Origin: Amphirosellinia nigrospora
Taxonomy: Eukaryota > Ascomycota > Sordariomycetes > Xylariales > Xylariaceae
DNA: 64,000 nucleotides
NCBI GenBank assembly: GCA_004123355.1
Contig: SCHM01000004.1
Location: forward strand, 6,227,017-6,291,016
Direction: 5' to 3'
The notes beneath the pieces are model-generated. The model was not told where the DNA came from and ran no database searches. It saw only the letters and a program-made list of their open reading frames with translations. Positions 14,682 through 26,115 of the stretch are shown piece by piece (positions within the stretch are counted from its first letter, which is position 1; each line of letters opens with the position of its first letter). The position numbers were made by a program, and so were the translations under genes.

Positions 14682-14880
14682 TAGAGCCCTTAAAGGGTTT
14701 GTATTGCTAGTGGCTTCTTTGCGCGGAACGTAAAGGGAAACTACTTGGCAATACTTATATTTAGATAAACAGCTAGTATATTACTAGTTAGAGAATCTAT
14801 TATTAAATTTACTATGTGGATTTAATAATAGATTTTTTTTTTTAATTAAGTTTTATTTTATAACCTATAATATTTTTTTA
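14682..14880 (+). repeat. 5' LTR of element A
   Basis: Starts tagagcccttaaaggg and ends tattttttta; pairs with 22449-22648 and, reversed, 63724-63924. It holds two strong inverted repeats. The arms gtattgc...gcaatac (about 14701-14754) enclose a smaller gcgcggaacg loop. A second hairpin at 14794-14833 has arms aatctattattaaat and atttaataatagatt. It keeps several TG and CA dinucleotides, so it is much less mutated than the internal region. Confidence 0.85.
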
Positions 14881-17800
14881 AAGTAGTATTTTATTACGTA
14901 GTTTTATTATAAACATTAAACTATACTAAAAACTATTTATTTTTAGATTTTTTAAAGTTAAAAGATATTAATTTTTTTAATAGTAATTAACGCGTATAAT
15001 TTATACGTATTTGTTAATTAAAGCAAATATTGCGCTTTAGCGTTAATTTATTTTATATTTTTACTTTTATATTCTCCGCGAAGCTTTTAAATAAGCTAGT
15101 TATTTAGCCTTAAAAAAAGCTTAATAAAATATTTTTATATTCTAAATATATTAGTTTTTATAGCGTAGCTAAAATTACTATAAAATCGTAAACGTTATGG
15201 ATTTTTATTAATTAATCGTTTTAAATATTTTAGTTTTATTATAAAATTTTTAAATATTCCGGTTTATTATTAAAGTTTATAAATATATTAATTTTATTAT
15301 TAAAATATAGTTATAAATTATATATATTTTATTTTATTTTTATTTGTATATAGTTTATTTATTTTTAAGTTATTATTTATAACGTTATATAAAAATAACG
15401 AATTATAAAACTAGTATAATAATAGTTTTTTTTACGTATTTAGTTATTTATTAAACTAAACGCTAGATTTATTATTAAAGAATTTTTATTTAAAGTTTTT
15501 TTTTTTTAATTTTTAGTATAATAATTATTAGAATAAGTATTGTTATTATTAATATAAGCTTTATTAAAAATATTTATAAATCGTCCGATAATATAATTTA
15601 AAAAATCGAAACAAAACAAAAAAAATAAAGTTAGCGTAGAAATAATTAAAGCTAATATTAATATCGATAAAGCTTAATTAGTAATAATAAGTTAAAAATT
15701 TATAAAGTTTTTATTTAAAAAATTAAACTAATAGCTAAGATTTAATGCTAAAACTATAAATATATTTTTAAAATAATAATAAAATAATAATTTTAAGCAA
15801 AATTAAATTAAACTAAATATAAAAAGCTATAAAAAAATATCGAACAAATTAATAATAAATTTAATTTAATTATATAAATAAATTAAAATTTTAGCGTTTT
15901 TATAAAGTTTTAAAAAAATTAATATTATATTTTTATTAATATTTTATTTTTAACTATATTAGATTAATAAATTTTTTATAGTATAGCAATTAATTTTAAT
16001 AATATAGTTATAAATAAAAAAAAAATATAATAATATTTGCTTTTATTTCCGAATATAATAAATATATTAATAATATTTTTATTTTGTTTTTTTTTATTGC
16101 TTTAAAAATATTATTAAAAACGTTAGAATATATTTTTTAATTAATAAGTAATAGTAATAGTAGTAAAAACAATAATAGTAAAATAGCAACGGAAAAATAA
16201 GCAACCTTAATAATAATCTAGATTTATTAAGTAGTAAAGCTAGCTTTAGTAGCTATAGCTATAGCGATAAATATTATTGTTATAAACCTTGTTTTTAATT
16301 ATATTTATAATAAAAGTATTTATAAAATTAAATATAAAAATATTAAAGTTCTAAACTCCGATTAAAATAACCTAGAAATAAAAAATTGTTATAAATAAAA
16401 AAAATATATTATATAAAATATATATATTTTTTTAATGTATTTAAGCTATATATAAGTTTAATAATATAGAATTATTAAATAATAGCTAAATTTTAAAGCT
16501 GTTTAATTATTTTTTTATAAGTTTTATTTTTTATAGTAAAATAATAAAATTAAACTTATTAATTATTATATTAGCAAAAATAAGCTTAAGCTTAATATTT
16601 AAAAAGCTAGAAAAACGTTTTAAAATATGCTTTAAGTACGCTATAAAAAAGTTTTTTAAAAGCAACTTTTTTTTATTCGATATAGCGTAAAATAAAAATA
16701 TATTTATTTAATTTATTTAATATAAGCTATATATGTTTATAAAAATAAAACTTTAGCGTAAAATAATTTTAATTAGAAGTATTATAAAAAATATTTATAA
16801 CTAATAAGCTAAAATAATTATTAATTTATTTATTTATTAAAAGAAAAAATATATTAAATAAATATATAGAAAAAATTAATAAAACGTATTATAGATTAAA
16901 ACGAAAAATAAAGCATAAGTTTTTAAACGTTAAACTTTTTTGCAATTATTTAAAAAATAATAATAAAAACTTTTAAAATTTATATTTTAAATATAATAAT
17001 TATAAATATTTTAATTATTATTAATTAAGAAATAAATATTAATTTTATTATAAACGTTATTATTATTTTAATAATAGGCGTAATAAATAATAATAATAAT
17101 TATAATAAAGATTATAGCTATTATAAAAGAAATAATAAAAAAAGTGCTTATAAAAATAAAGAACGTAATAATAAAAATAAAAAACGTATAGTAGTTATAA
17201 TAGCAGTTAAAACTATAGCTATAACTGCAACTGTAGCTATAATTATAGCTGCAATTATAGTAGCGATTATAAGCGTTATTATAATAAAAAACGCGATAGC
17301 TATTATAGCATATATTAGGCTAATAATATATATTTAAATAAAAAAAATCTAAGTATAATATTAATAAAGAATACTATAATAGTAGTATTTTTATTATATA
17401 TTTAATTTAGCTTTTATTTATTATAAATATTATAAAAAATATAAATTATCCGATATTTTTGTTTATATATATAGAAATATAAGCTATATATTCTGTTAAA
17501 ATATATAATATATATTAATATTTTTTATTTATTGTTTTTAACGATATATATAGATATTATATTTAAGTATTATTTTTACGAAATAAATTTTTTAATATTT
17601 AAGCTAGTATAAATTAGCTAAAAAAAGTAAAAAAAAGTAAAGTATTTTTAACGATAATTTATTATTTATATAAAGTAAATTAAATAAAATTTTTAAGTTA
17701 AAAATATTTATATTTAAGGCGTTAAACGCGGACGTATATAATAAAGCTTTATATTTAAGCTATATGTATTTTTGTTTTTGCGTACGCGTTTTATTAACCG

Positions 17801-19531
17801 GTTAAAATATAAAAATATATATTAATCTAGGTATAAATAAGACTATAATCGGCGATAAGTATTTTAATACGTTAAAGTATATAGTAAAAAAACATAAGGG
17901 CTAAATAATTATTATTAGAAAAAATATATAAAAAATATATTAAGCTAAATTTAAATTTTTTATTTGAAAAGTTAATAATAATAAACGGCTTAAAATTATA
18001 AAGTACGAAAAAAAAAGTTAGGTTATAAATAAAAAATTATAACTAAATATATTAATTGGTAATAATTTTTTTATTTTTATAAAACTGTTATTAATTATTT
18101 TAAAAATATTATTATTTTTTACGATTTTAATAATTTATTATTAATTTTAAGGTTTTAGTTTATATTATAGTACGTACGAAAAGTTATTAATATACGTACT
18201 ATAATTATTATAGCTAGTAAAAATATATATTTATAAATCGAATATAAGCTATTATTTGCTAATTATAACTTTTATTTTATAGTAGTATATAAAAATATAA
18301 TAAATATTATAATAAACGTAAAAACTTTTAAAATTATTCTAGTTATTAATATTATAAATATTTTAGTTAAAATAAATAAAGGTATTAAACTAAGATAAAT
18401 CCGTAAAAATTATAATAATAATATATATTAGCTTATAAAAATTAGCTATAAAGATTTTAGCTATTATAGCGGTTATTTTAACTATATTATTAGCTAAAAT
18501 AATTAGCTCGAAATTTTTAGCTACTTTAAATTTGCTTATTATTATAAATATTAAATTTAATATAACGTTAATTATTATAGCTATTATAACTAATATAATA
18601 TTAATAAAACTAGTATTTATAAATAAATTAGTTAATTTTATAGTTATTTTTATAATAGCGCCTAGTAAAACTAATAATTATGCTACCGGTTTTACGTAAA
18701 AATAATATTTCCGTTTTTAGTTATTAATATTTCTAACGTTTAGTTTTTAAGTATTTTTTTTATTAACGTAGTATATAATTTTATTATAAATATTAAAATT
18801 ATATTATTACTAAAAAAACTATATATATTAGTACTAAAAAAGCTTTTTAAGCTTAAGCTTTTAAAAATATATTTATATTAAATATTAAAAAGCTTATAAA
18901 TTTTTTTAAAAACGTAATTAATAATAATATTTACGTTTATATTAAAAAAGCCTTTAAAATAGCTAAGTTTGCTAAAATTATTGAAGCTTATAATATTTAA
19001 GTAAATAAAAGCAAAGTTAATATCCTCGAAACAAAATAGCTTAAAATTTTTTTATTAATAATTAGCAAAAATAAAGCTAAATATAAAAGCTTATTTTTTT
19101 AATCAAAAAATATAAAAGTTTTTAATAAAATTTATAATAAATTTTATAAAATAAGTCGTATAATTTAAATAAATAAAGCTATATTTTTATATATTTTATA
19201 TTTATTATTTAGAAAAAGTTTATAATATAAATAAAAGCCGAATAATTATTAATTTATAATAGCTTAATAAGTTGCTATTTTTAATAGCTATTTTTTTTTT
19301 TATAAAATAAAATAATTAAAAGCTTTTATAAAAAAGCTTATTATTTACGTTAATATAACTAGTTTTTTTATTAATTTTTGGTTTATTTTAATTATAAAAA
19401 TAAATTTACTATTATTAGCTTTTATAGCATAAAGTAATTTAATATAATATTAATAAAGTATATAAATTTTTTTAGTTATGTTTAAAAATATATAAATAAG
19501 TTTTTTTGTTTTTATTTTTATTTTTATTATT

Positions 19532-19900
19532 TTTATCGATAATATTATTATTTTTTTAATATGTTCGAAAAATATATATAATATTTAAATATTATTTTTA
19601 GCTTATTTTAGTTAAAAAATATCGCTATATTATTAAAAAAGTTTTTTATTAGTTATTTTTTATTAAACTTTTTAGATTTTATATTAATATTTTAAAAATA
19701 TTTATTATTATTAAGCGCGTATAAACGTTTAAATAGTTTATATTTTTTAAGAATTTTTAAGCTTTTAAGTAATATTTCGGCGTAAATAGATTTTTTATAA
19801 CTTTTTTTTTTATATATAATTAGCCGAGCTTTTATAAAATATAAAATAGTTTTATTAGCTAAAAGTTGTTAAAAAAAAAAGTAGTAAATAATAACCTAGG
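19532..19900 (+). pseudogene. Element A reverse transcriptase catalytic block and connection
   Basis: Codons at 19532-19552 read F-I-D-N-I-I-I, the FxDD box of fungal Ty3/gypsy RTs with the second Asp codon GAT changed to AAT. After a one-base slip in the T run at 19551-19557 the next frame reads a segment like 'F.KYI.YL.IIFSLF..KNIA.L.KKF.ISY', matching the region after YxDD (F.EH..HL..VF.LF, then a KSFIGY-like box). Near 19822 'LAELL' fits the 'AQLAEPLQ' stretch of the same family. At least two frame changes and many stops make it inactive. Confidence 0.7.
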
Positions 19901-21979
19901 TTATTATAAATATTATATACGAACTATATATTATAATTTTATATTAGCTAAAATAGTTTTTTTTAACGTTATTTAGGACGTTATTTATTTTAAAACTATA
20001 TTTTATTATTATAACCTAAATTATATTTTATATTTATAAGTTAATAAGTATTTCGAACGAAGTTTTAGCGTTATAGTTTTTTATATTAAACTAAGTTTTA
20101 AATAAAAACTAAGCAAACTTATACTTTTTATATAAATAACTAGTTATATATTTAAATTAATATTTATTATAAGTTAAAACTAAATACGGCTTTTTCGAAC
20201 AAGAAATAGTATTTTTATATAAGCTATAAAAAGCTTTATATAATAATTTATTTAAATAAATATTATATAATAGTTTTAATAAATTATTTAGCTATAAAAA
20301 ATATTATTAATTAAACTTTATTAAATATTTTTATTACCGATAAAACGAATAATTAGCTTATTAATTTATCCGTTTATTTATTATAATATAGCTTTTAAAT
20401 TTTTATTTATTAAAACGTTTTAATTATATTTTAAATATACTAAATTAATTTATTATAATATAAAATATTATTAACCTAGAAAATAAATTAAAGCGATTAT
20501 AAGAACTTGTAGTGCTAGATTTTATATAAAATATAATAGAATATATTATAAAAATAATAATAATAACGCGTTTAAACGCAATTTCGAGCTAAAATATAAA
20601 ACAAACTTTTATTATAAAAAAATCCTAAACAAACTTTATTAAAATTAATTTCGTAAACTATATAATAATAAAAACGCTATTATTTTTTTAAAGCTAATAT
20701 TTATTTTTTATTATAAACGGTTTAATTTATAATAAATATAAAAAAATTAAACGATTTTATATTTTATACATAATATACGAACGAATACTATATACTATAT
20801 ATAATAAAAAATATTATTTCGGATTTAATTATATAATAAAAGCTTTAGAATTATATTCGATTTATAAAAAGTTATAGTATATTAAAAAATATTATAAATA
20901 TTATTTAAAATATAATATTAATTATAATAATAAAAACTAGTAAATAGTTTACGCTTAATTAAACTTAAGGATATATTATATAAATAATTATAATTAATTT
21001 TATTTTATTATTATTTTATTAAATTATAAATATTTTATAGTAGCTAAACGGTTTTAATATATACGATTATATAATAATAGTTTTTTATTATATATTTAAG
21101 CGGATATTTATAATCTCCGGCAATATAAAATATATTATTAAAAACTAAGCAATAGTTTTAATTAAATAATTATTTTTAAATAATTAAAATATTTTTAAAA
21201 AAATTATTTTAATCGCGATTATAAGTTTATTTTTAACTTTTAGAAAAATATATAAAAAGCATTAAATATTAAATTATTAATAATTATTATATATTACTTG
21301 CAAAAAATAGTTTATCCGAAAAAAAAAACTAAATAATTAAAATTATAATATATTTTTATAATTATATATACCCGAAAAACTAGCTCGATATAATCTTTAT
21401 TTTATAATAAAACTTTAATTTTACGTTTTTATAAGCTATATAATTTATTTTATATAAATAATTATTTAAGTTTAAATTTTTAAGCTTTTTTAATATATTT
21501 ATAGGCTAAATAAATATATATAACTTCGAAAATATAAATTTTTATATAATTATTTATAATAAAATATTAAATTAGCTATAAATTTTACTACTACTATAGC
21601 AAAAAAACATTTTAATAATAAATACCGAACATTAAAATTTAAACTAAATAATAAGGTTTTTTTTCGCTTATATAATAGCTATTATTTGCCCGGCAAGCTT
21701 TTTAAAAATATTTATAGCAACGGGCTAAACTTTAAATTATTAAACATAAAATTAGCAATTTAGCTTACGAATTAAATTTCTTTAAATATTATTATATATA
21801 TTTTATTATTTTTATTATATAGTTATAACTATATAAAAATAATAAAAACTTTTTTAAGCAAATAATACTACTACTAAAGCCCGTTAAAGCTAACTAATAT
21901 TTTAATAATAATAACGAAAATAATGTTTATAAAGTCGAAATTATTTAAGTATTATTTTAACCGGAAAAAAAATAACTTC

Positions 21980-22078
21980 GATTATTTAATTAAATAAAAA
22001 AGATAAAGTTATAAGCATAACCGTTAATACTCTACGTATTACTTTTAATACTTATAAAAACTTATTAATAAGTACTAG
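21980..22078 (+). pseudogene. Chromodomain at the integrase C-terminus (RIP-damaged)
   Basis: In the frame of the downstream open segment, codons from 21980 read D-Y-L-I-K-stop-K, then S-Y-K-H-N-R-stop (22007-22027), then K-L-I-N-K-Y-stop-S-K-H-G (22058-22090). Restoring Trp at the stops at 21995, 22025 and 22076 gives the chromodomain signatures YLxKW, HNxW and a final YW, in the usual order and spacing. Chromodomains bind methylated H3K9 through an aromatic cage and in chromoviruses tether integrase to heterochromatin. Other stops at 22004, 22046 and 22055 fit Gln or Trp codons. Confidence 0.7.
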
Positions 22079-22294
22079 TCTAAACACGGCCCCTGCCTTG
22101 CATTGCTAAAAAGGAAAAAGGCTTCCGCAAAACTACTTGTACCTAAACCTGCACTTAAGGCAATAAAAACAAAAGGCAAGCGTCCCTATAATAGGCCGCG
22201 CAAAATAATTAATGCTCTGGCTTTGGCACTAACTCCCGCTATTAACGCTACTGCACTTAACGCACCTATAGGTGAGTTTCCTACCTTTCGCTAA
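22079..22294 (+). pseudogene. Intact C-terminal tail of element A polyprotein
   Basis: Open, unmutated 71-codon segment ending at TAA (22292-22294), directly in frame with the chromodomain remnant; the preceding stop at 22076 is a likely mutated Trp codon. The residues just after it are SKHGPCL, then a very basic Lys- and Arg-rich stretch with KRKK and KGKRPYNRPRK, then an Ala- and Leu-rich end closing in FPTFR. No separate start codon is convincing (the first ATG-like option is a TTG at 22103), so I read this as the end of pol and not as a gene of its own. Basic tails after chromodomains are plausible nucleic-acid binding or nuclear import segments (inference). Codons contain intact CA and TG, unlike everything upstream. 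Confidence 0.65.
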
Positions 22295-22448
22295 AGCTCT
22301 AGGTTATAGCTGCCCGTAGATAAAGTGGTAAAAGAGATAAAATAAGCAAAAATATTACTTAATACTATATAAAAAGAATTATAATTATAATATAGTTTAA
22401 ATAAATTTACTAAGGTTAACAGAAGCTTTTTTATGCCCTAGTATTTTA

Positions 22449-22648
22449 TAAAGCCCTTAAAGGGTCTATATTACTAGTAGCTTCCTTACGCGGAGCGTAA
22501 AGGGAAGCTACCTAGCAATACTTATATTAAATAAACAGCTAGCATACTACTAGTTAAAAAATCTATTATTAAATCTACTACGTAGATCTAATAATAAATT
22601 CTTTTCTTTTAATTAAGCTTTACTTTATAACCCATAATATTTTTCTTA
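22449..22648 (+). repeat. 3' LTR of element A
   Basis: A 200 bp LTR starting taaagcccttaaaggg and ending ttttctta. It carries the same two hairpins as the 5' LTR: an outer pair tattactag...ctagcaata with inner ttacgc/gcgtaa arms (about 22468-22521), and a second at 22561-22600 centred on tacgta. Differences from the 5' LTR are almost all C/T or G/A, so they reflect RIP and not age alone. The bases before it (22430-22448) are not a clear polypurine tract. Confidence 0.85.
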
Positions 22649-23157
22649 ATAAAATATTTATAATAATATAACTATTATATAATTATTTAAGTATAAAATA
22701 ATAATTTAGCTATAATTATAATAAATATAAAAATATTTTTTTTAACGGATAAATTTTATTTATATATTAATAAAAATAGCGTTAATAATATTTAAAAATA
22801 ATATTATATAAAAAAATAAAAATAATCGTATTTTTTATTTTATTATATAATAAAATAAATTAATTAAAATATAAAAAATTTTATATAATAAATAAAAAAA
22901 TATATATAAGTTTATATATAATATTAATATAAAACTTTATAAGTTTAATTTTTAGTTAAAAATTATAAATTTTTATAGCGCTACTATTTTTTAAATATAT
23001 AAAGTTTTAAAACTATATAATATTATTAAAAATAAAAATATAAAATATAAATAAAAACTTTAATAAAATTAATAAGTTTAATAATAGTATTATTAATATT
23101 AATAATAATTTTATTTTAATTATTTATTAATATAATATTTAAAAAACTTAAAAAGTT

Positions 23158-23195
<38 letters not shown>

Positions 23196-23715
23196 TATAA
23201 TATTATTATTAATATTATTAATATTATAATATTATTATTAATATTATTATTAATATTATATTATATTATAACGATTATTAAACTTAATATTATATAAGTT
23301 TATAAAATTAATTAAAATATATATATAAGTATATATAAGTATTAAATATACGCGTATAAAAAGAAAAAAAAAAAAAAAAAAAAACAATATAAAAACAATT
23401 TAACTTATATATAATAATAATAAATATAAAAATAATATATTATTTAATCTTTTAAAATATTTAAATAAATTAACTAAAAAAGTTATATATAATAGTTATA
23501 TATAAGTTAGCTTTTTTATTTATATTTATTAACTTTTTTTTTACGTATAATTATATAAATATTAAATATTTTAAAAAATAGCAATTTAATATATTATTAA
23601 GCGCTTTTTTATTTATATATTATTATATAATATATTTAATATTTTTTTTACGTTTAAATTTTTATATTAAAAAACAATTATATAAAAATATATTATAACT
23701 AAAAAAAAAAACTAA
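22649..23715. other. Unassigned AT-rich stretch with a simple repeat
   Basis: No protein motif or repeat partner found. It contains a trinucleotide array at about 23163-23275 (listed separately), a long A run at about 23366-23384 and two inverted segments around 23470-23530 (ttatatataa-type). It lies between the end of element A and a B solo LTR. Confidence 0.3.
23163..23275. repeat. AT-only simple repeat (ATA/ATT)n
   Basis: About ten AAT/ATA trinucleotides in a row are followed by TATTAT-type units with occasional TA interruptions, the second half being roughly the reverse complement of the first. It could be a true microsatellite, or an older repeat made AT-only by RIP. Confidence 0.75.
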
Positions 23716-23993
23716 TATTTAATTATAATATTATTTATATATAAAGTTAATATATTATATAATTATATATAATAGTTAATTATTAATTATAATATTAATT
23801 ATTTATATAATAAAATAAACTTAATATTTTTGTTTAATTTAATTATAAATATTATAATAGAATTTTTTTTTATAAAAAAATTCTTTATATAAAAGCTTAA
23901 CTTTTATATAAATAATTAAAAAAATAAATTAATTATATTAATATTTATTTTATTTATTATTATATATAATATTATATTTTTAACTATTTAATA
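23716..23993 (+). repeat. Solo LTR of element B
   Basis: A 278 bp unit starting tatttaattataatatt and ending ctatttaata, aligned throughout with the B LTRs at 8781, 48731 and (reversed) 33123-33408. Flanks are actaa on the left and attaa on the right, a 5 bp target duplication with one C/T difference. No B internal sequence follows, so it is a solo LTR. Confidence 0.7.
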
Positions 23994-24691
23994 ATTAAAA
24001 ATATATAATTTTTTTAAAATTTATAACTTTTATTAAAATTTTATTAATATTTAAAATTATATTATAATATTTTTAAACTAATTAGTATAAAAAAGCATAC
24101 TTTTTAAATAAACTAAAAAATATAAAAGTTTTTTATTAGTTTAAAAAAACTTTAATAAAAATTTTTTATTTAAATATTTTAATTATATTTATTAACGAAA
24201 ATTAAAACCGATTTATTTAATAATACTAGTTTTAATATATTATTATAATTATATAATAAAATTTAATATTTATAATATATTTTTCGAAATATTTTATAAT
24301 ATTAAATTAAACTATAATATAATTATAATAAAAATTATTAATAATTATATTATATTTTAAAAATAAAAACTTAAATTAATTAATAATTATAATAAGCTTT
24401 TTTTAATATTTATTAATAATTAAATATTAAAGTTTTTTAATAAAAATAATATTTTAATTTAAAATAAACTAAATAAATTAATTTTTTTTTAAAATATAAT
24501 TTTTTAATATTATATTATTTTAATAAAAATAATATATTAATTAATATTTTATTATAAATAAAAAAACTTAATAATATAAAAATTAAAAAAAAATATAACG
24601 TTATTTTATAATATTTTAATTAATAAATAATATAATATAATTAATTTTTATATAAATAAAAATTATATTAAATAAATTTTATTAAAATATA
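23994..24691. other. Unassigned AT-rich stretch
   Basis: I find no readable motif, hairpin or repeat partner between the B solo LTR and the C unit. Scattered CG-containing words (accgat, tttcgaa) show RIP-type context. If the C unit at 24692 was inserted in element A, A sequence should continue here, but I could not align it. Confidence 0.3.
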
Positions 24692-24984
24692 TAGTTACGG
24701 ATTTATAAGCTTTAATAGCTAAGCTTTATTACTAGTTATAGCACCTGTAATTTTTATTTATAATAACTACTACTTATAATAAATATATAATTATTATTTG
24801 CAATAAATATAGTTATAATAAATAAAAGCAAGCATTAGTAATAAAAATAGCTATTTTATATAAATTTTAAATAGCTATTTATATAATAAATTTAAATTTT
24901 TTTTTTTTTTTTTTATTTATAAATTTATATATAATATTATATATATATAAAGCTTTATTTTTTCGAATATATAAAGCATAACTA
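24692..24984 (+). repeat. Left LTR of the short C unit
   Basis: 293 bp; the least mutated C LTR in the window, keeping tagttacgg at the start, 'gcaagcattag' in the middle and 'aaagcataacta' at the end. It contains a pure T run at about 24898-24914, which varies in length between copies. Confidence 0.65.
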
Positions 24985-25833
24985 TTTATAAATTATTTAA
25001 AATATTATAAAATATTAGGACTATTTTTATAATATTTTCTAACTAAACTAAATAATTAATTTAATTTAAAAATATTAAATATTTTTTAAAAAAAACTAAA
25101 ATAATAAATATTAATTTTAAAAAAAAATAATTTTAAAAAATAAATTATTTATTAAATAAGCTAAATTTTTTTATAATATATAAAAGTTTAAAATATATAA
25201 AAAAATAAAAATATTTTTATATTAAATATTTTTATAATTTAAAAATATTTAATTAATATTATATAACTAATTATAAAAATATTTATATAATTTATTATTA
25301 AATTAAAAATAAAAAACTTAAAAAAATAATAAAATTTAAAATAAAAAGAATTTTATAATTAAAAAAATATAAACTTTTTAACTTTATTATTAAAAGTTAT
25401 AATATTAAATAAACTAAAAAAATTATAATTTTAATAATATATAATATTTTATAAAAACTTTAAAAATAATATAAAATATTAAAAAAACTTTATAATAAAA
25501 CTTTAATTTAGCCGGACTTTTAATAAAATTATAAATATAGCTAAATATAATATAAAATAACAATTTTAATGCGTTATATTTAAATATATAAAAATATAAT
25601 ATAAAAAAAATAACGCGAAAAAAAAACATATAAATAAAAAAACGCATAAATATTATATATATTTAAATATTATTAAATAAAAGAACTTTAAACAATATAT
25701 AAAAAACTAATATATTAATTTAATATAAAAACTTTATAAAAATTTATATTAATAAAACTTAAAGCGATTTTTTTTTCGTTAAAAATAGTTATAATTTTAA
25801 TTTTAATTAAGTTATTTTTTTTTCGAAAAAAAA

Positions 25834-26115
25834 TAATTATAAATTTATAAACTTTAATAACTATGCTTTATTATTAGCTATAATACTTATAATTTTTACT
25901 TATTATTTATAATAATTATTATTTATAATAAATATAATAAATATAGTATAATAAATAAATAAACATTAATAATAAATATAGCTATTTTTATAAATATTTA
26001 AATAGTTATTTATAATAAAAACTTAAACCTTTTTTTTTTTTTTTTTTTTTATAAATTTTATATATAATATATTATTATATTAAGCTTTGTTTTTCGAATA
26101 TATAAAGCGTAACTA
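25834..26115 (+). repeat. Right LTR of the short C unit
   Basis: 282 bp, direct repeat of 24692-24984, with a T run at about 26032-26050 and the end 'aaagcgtaacta'. Sequence after it is element A, starting aatattataaatattt. Confidence 0.65.

Larger units (their letters stand above)
14682..22648 (+). mobile_element. Element A copy 1: complete Ty3/gypsy chromodomain retrotransposon
   Basis: A 7967 bp element with 199-200 bp LTRs at 14682-14880 and 22449-22648. Internal order on the plus strand is leader and gag region (14881 to about 17700), an unresolved protease region, reverse transcriptase (FIDN for FIDD at 19532-19543), an RNase H and integrase region (about 19800-21900), chromodomain and basic tail (21980-22294) and a short 3' leader. 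RT before integrase plus a chromodomain marks Ty3/gypsy chromoviruses, whose chromodomain is known to steer insertion to H3K9-methylated chromatin. A possible primer site (TGGTGC-like once RIP is allowed for) lies 3 bp after the LTR. Both flanks carry ATAA, a possible 4 bp target duplication. It interrupts the end of B copy 1. Much of pol is RIP-damaged; the 3' end is not. Confidence 0.8.
24692..26115 (+). mobile_element. Short C unit: LTR - 849 bp internal - LTR
   Basis: Two C LTRs in direct orientation (24692-24984 and 25834-26115) enclose only about 850 bp with no readable protein domain, so this is either an internally deleted C element or a non-autonomous form (TRIM/LARD-like). The first ~110 bp after the left LTR, including 'aattatttaaaatatt' and 'aactaaactaaataatt' words, match the sequence following the C LTR at 55616 (reverse strand), so the internal end is authentic. 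The unit is followed directly by element A copy 2 at A position about 18350. A minus-strand open stretch at 25423-25647 is made only of F, Y, I, K and L and is not a gene. Confidence 0.6.

Noticed and set aside
22103-22294. Separate small gene starting at TTG 22103
   Set aside because: Reads in frame from the chromodomain remnant, with no start codon or promoter; better seen as the end of pol.
23163-23275. Centromeric or telomeric repeat
   Set aside because: A short simple ATA/ATT run only; no long satellite or telomere motif anywhere in the window.
25423-25647. 74-codon open stretch on the minus strand
   Set aside because: Composed almost only of Phe, Tyr, Ile, Lys and Leu, inside the C unit; chance reading of AT-rich DNA.
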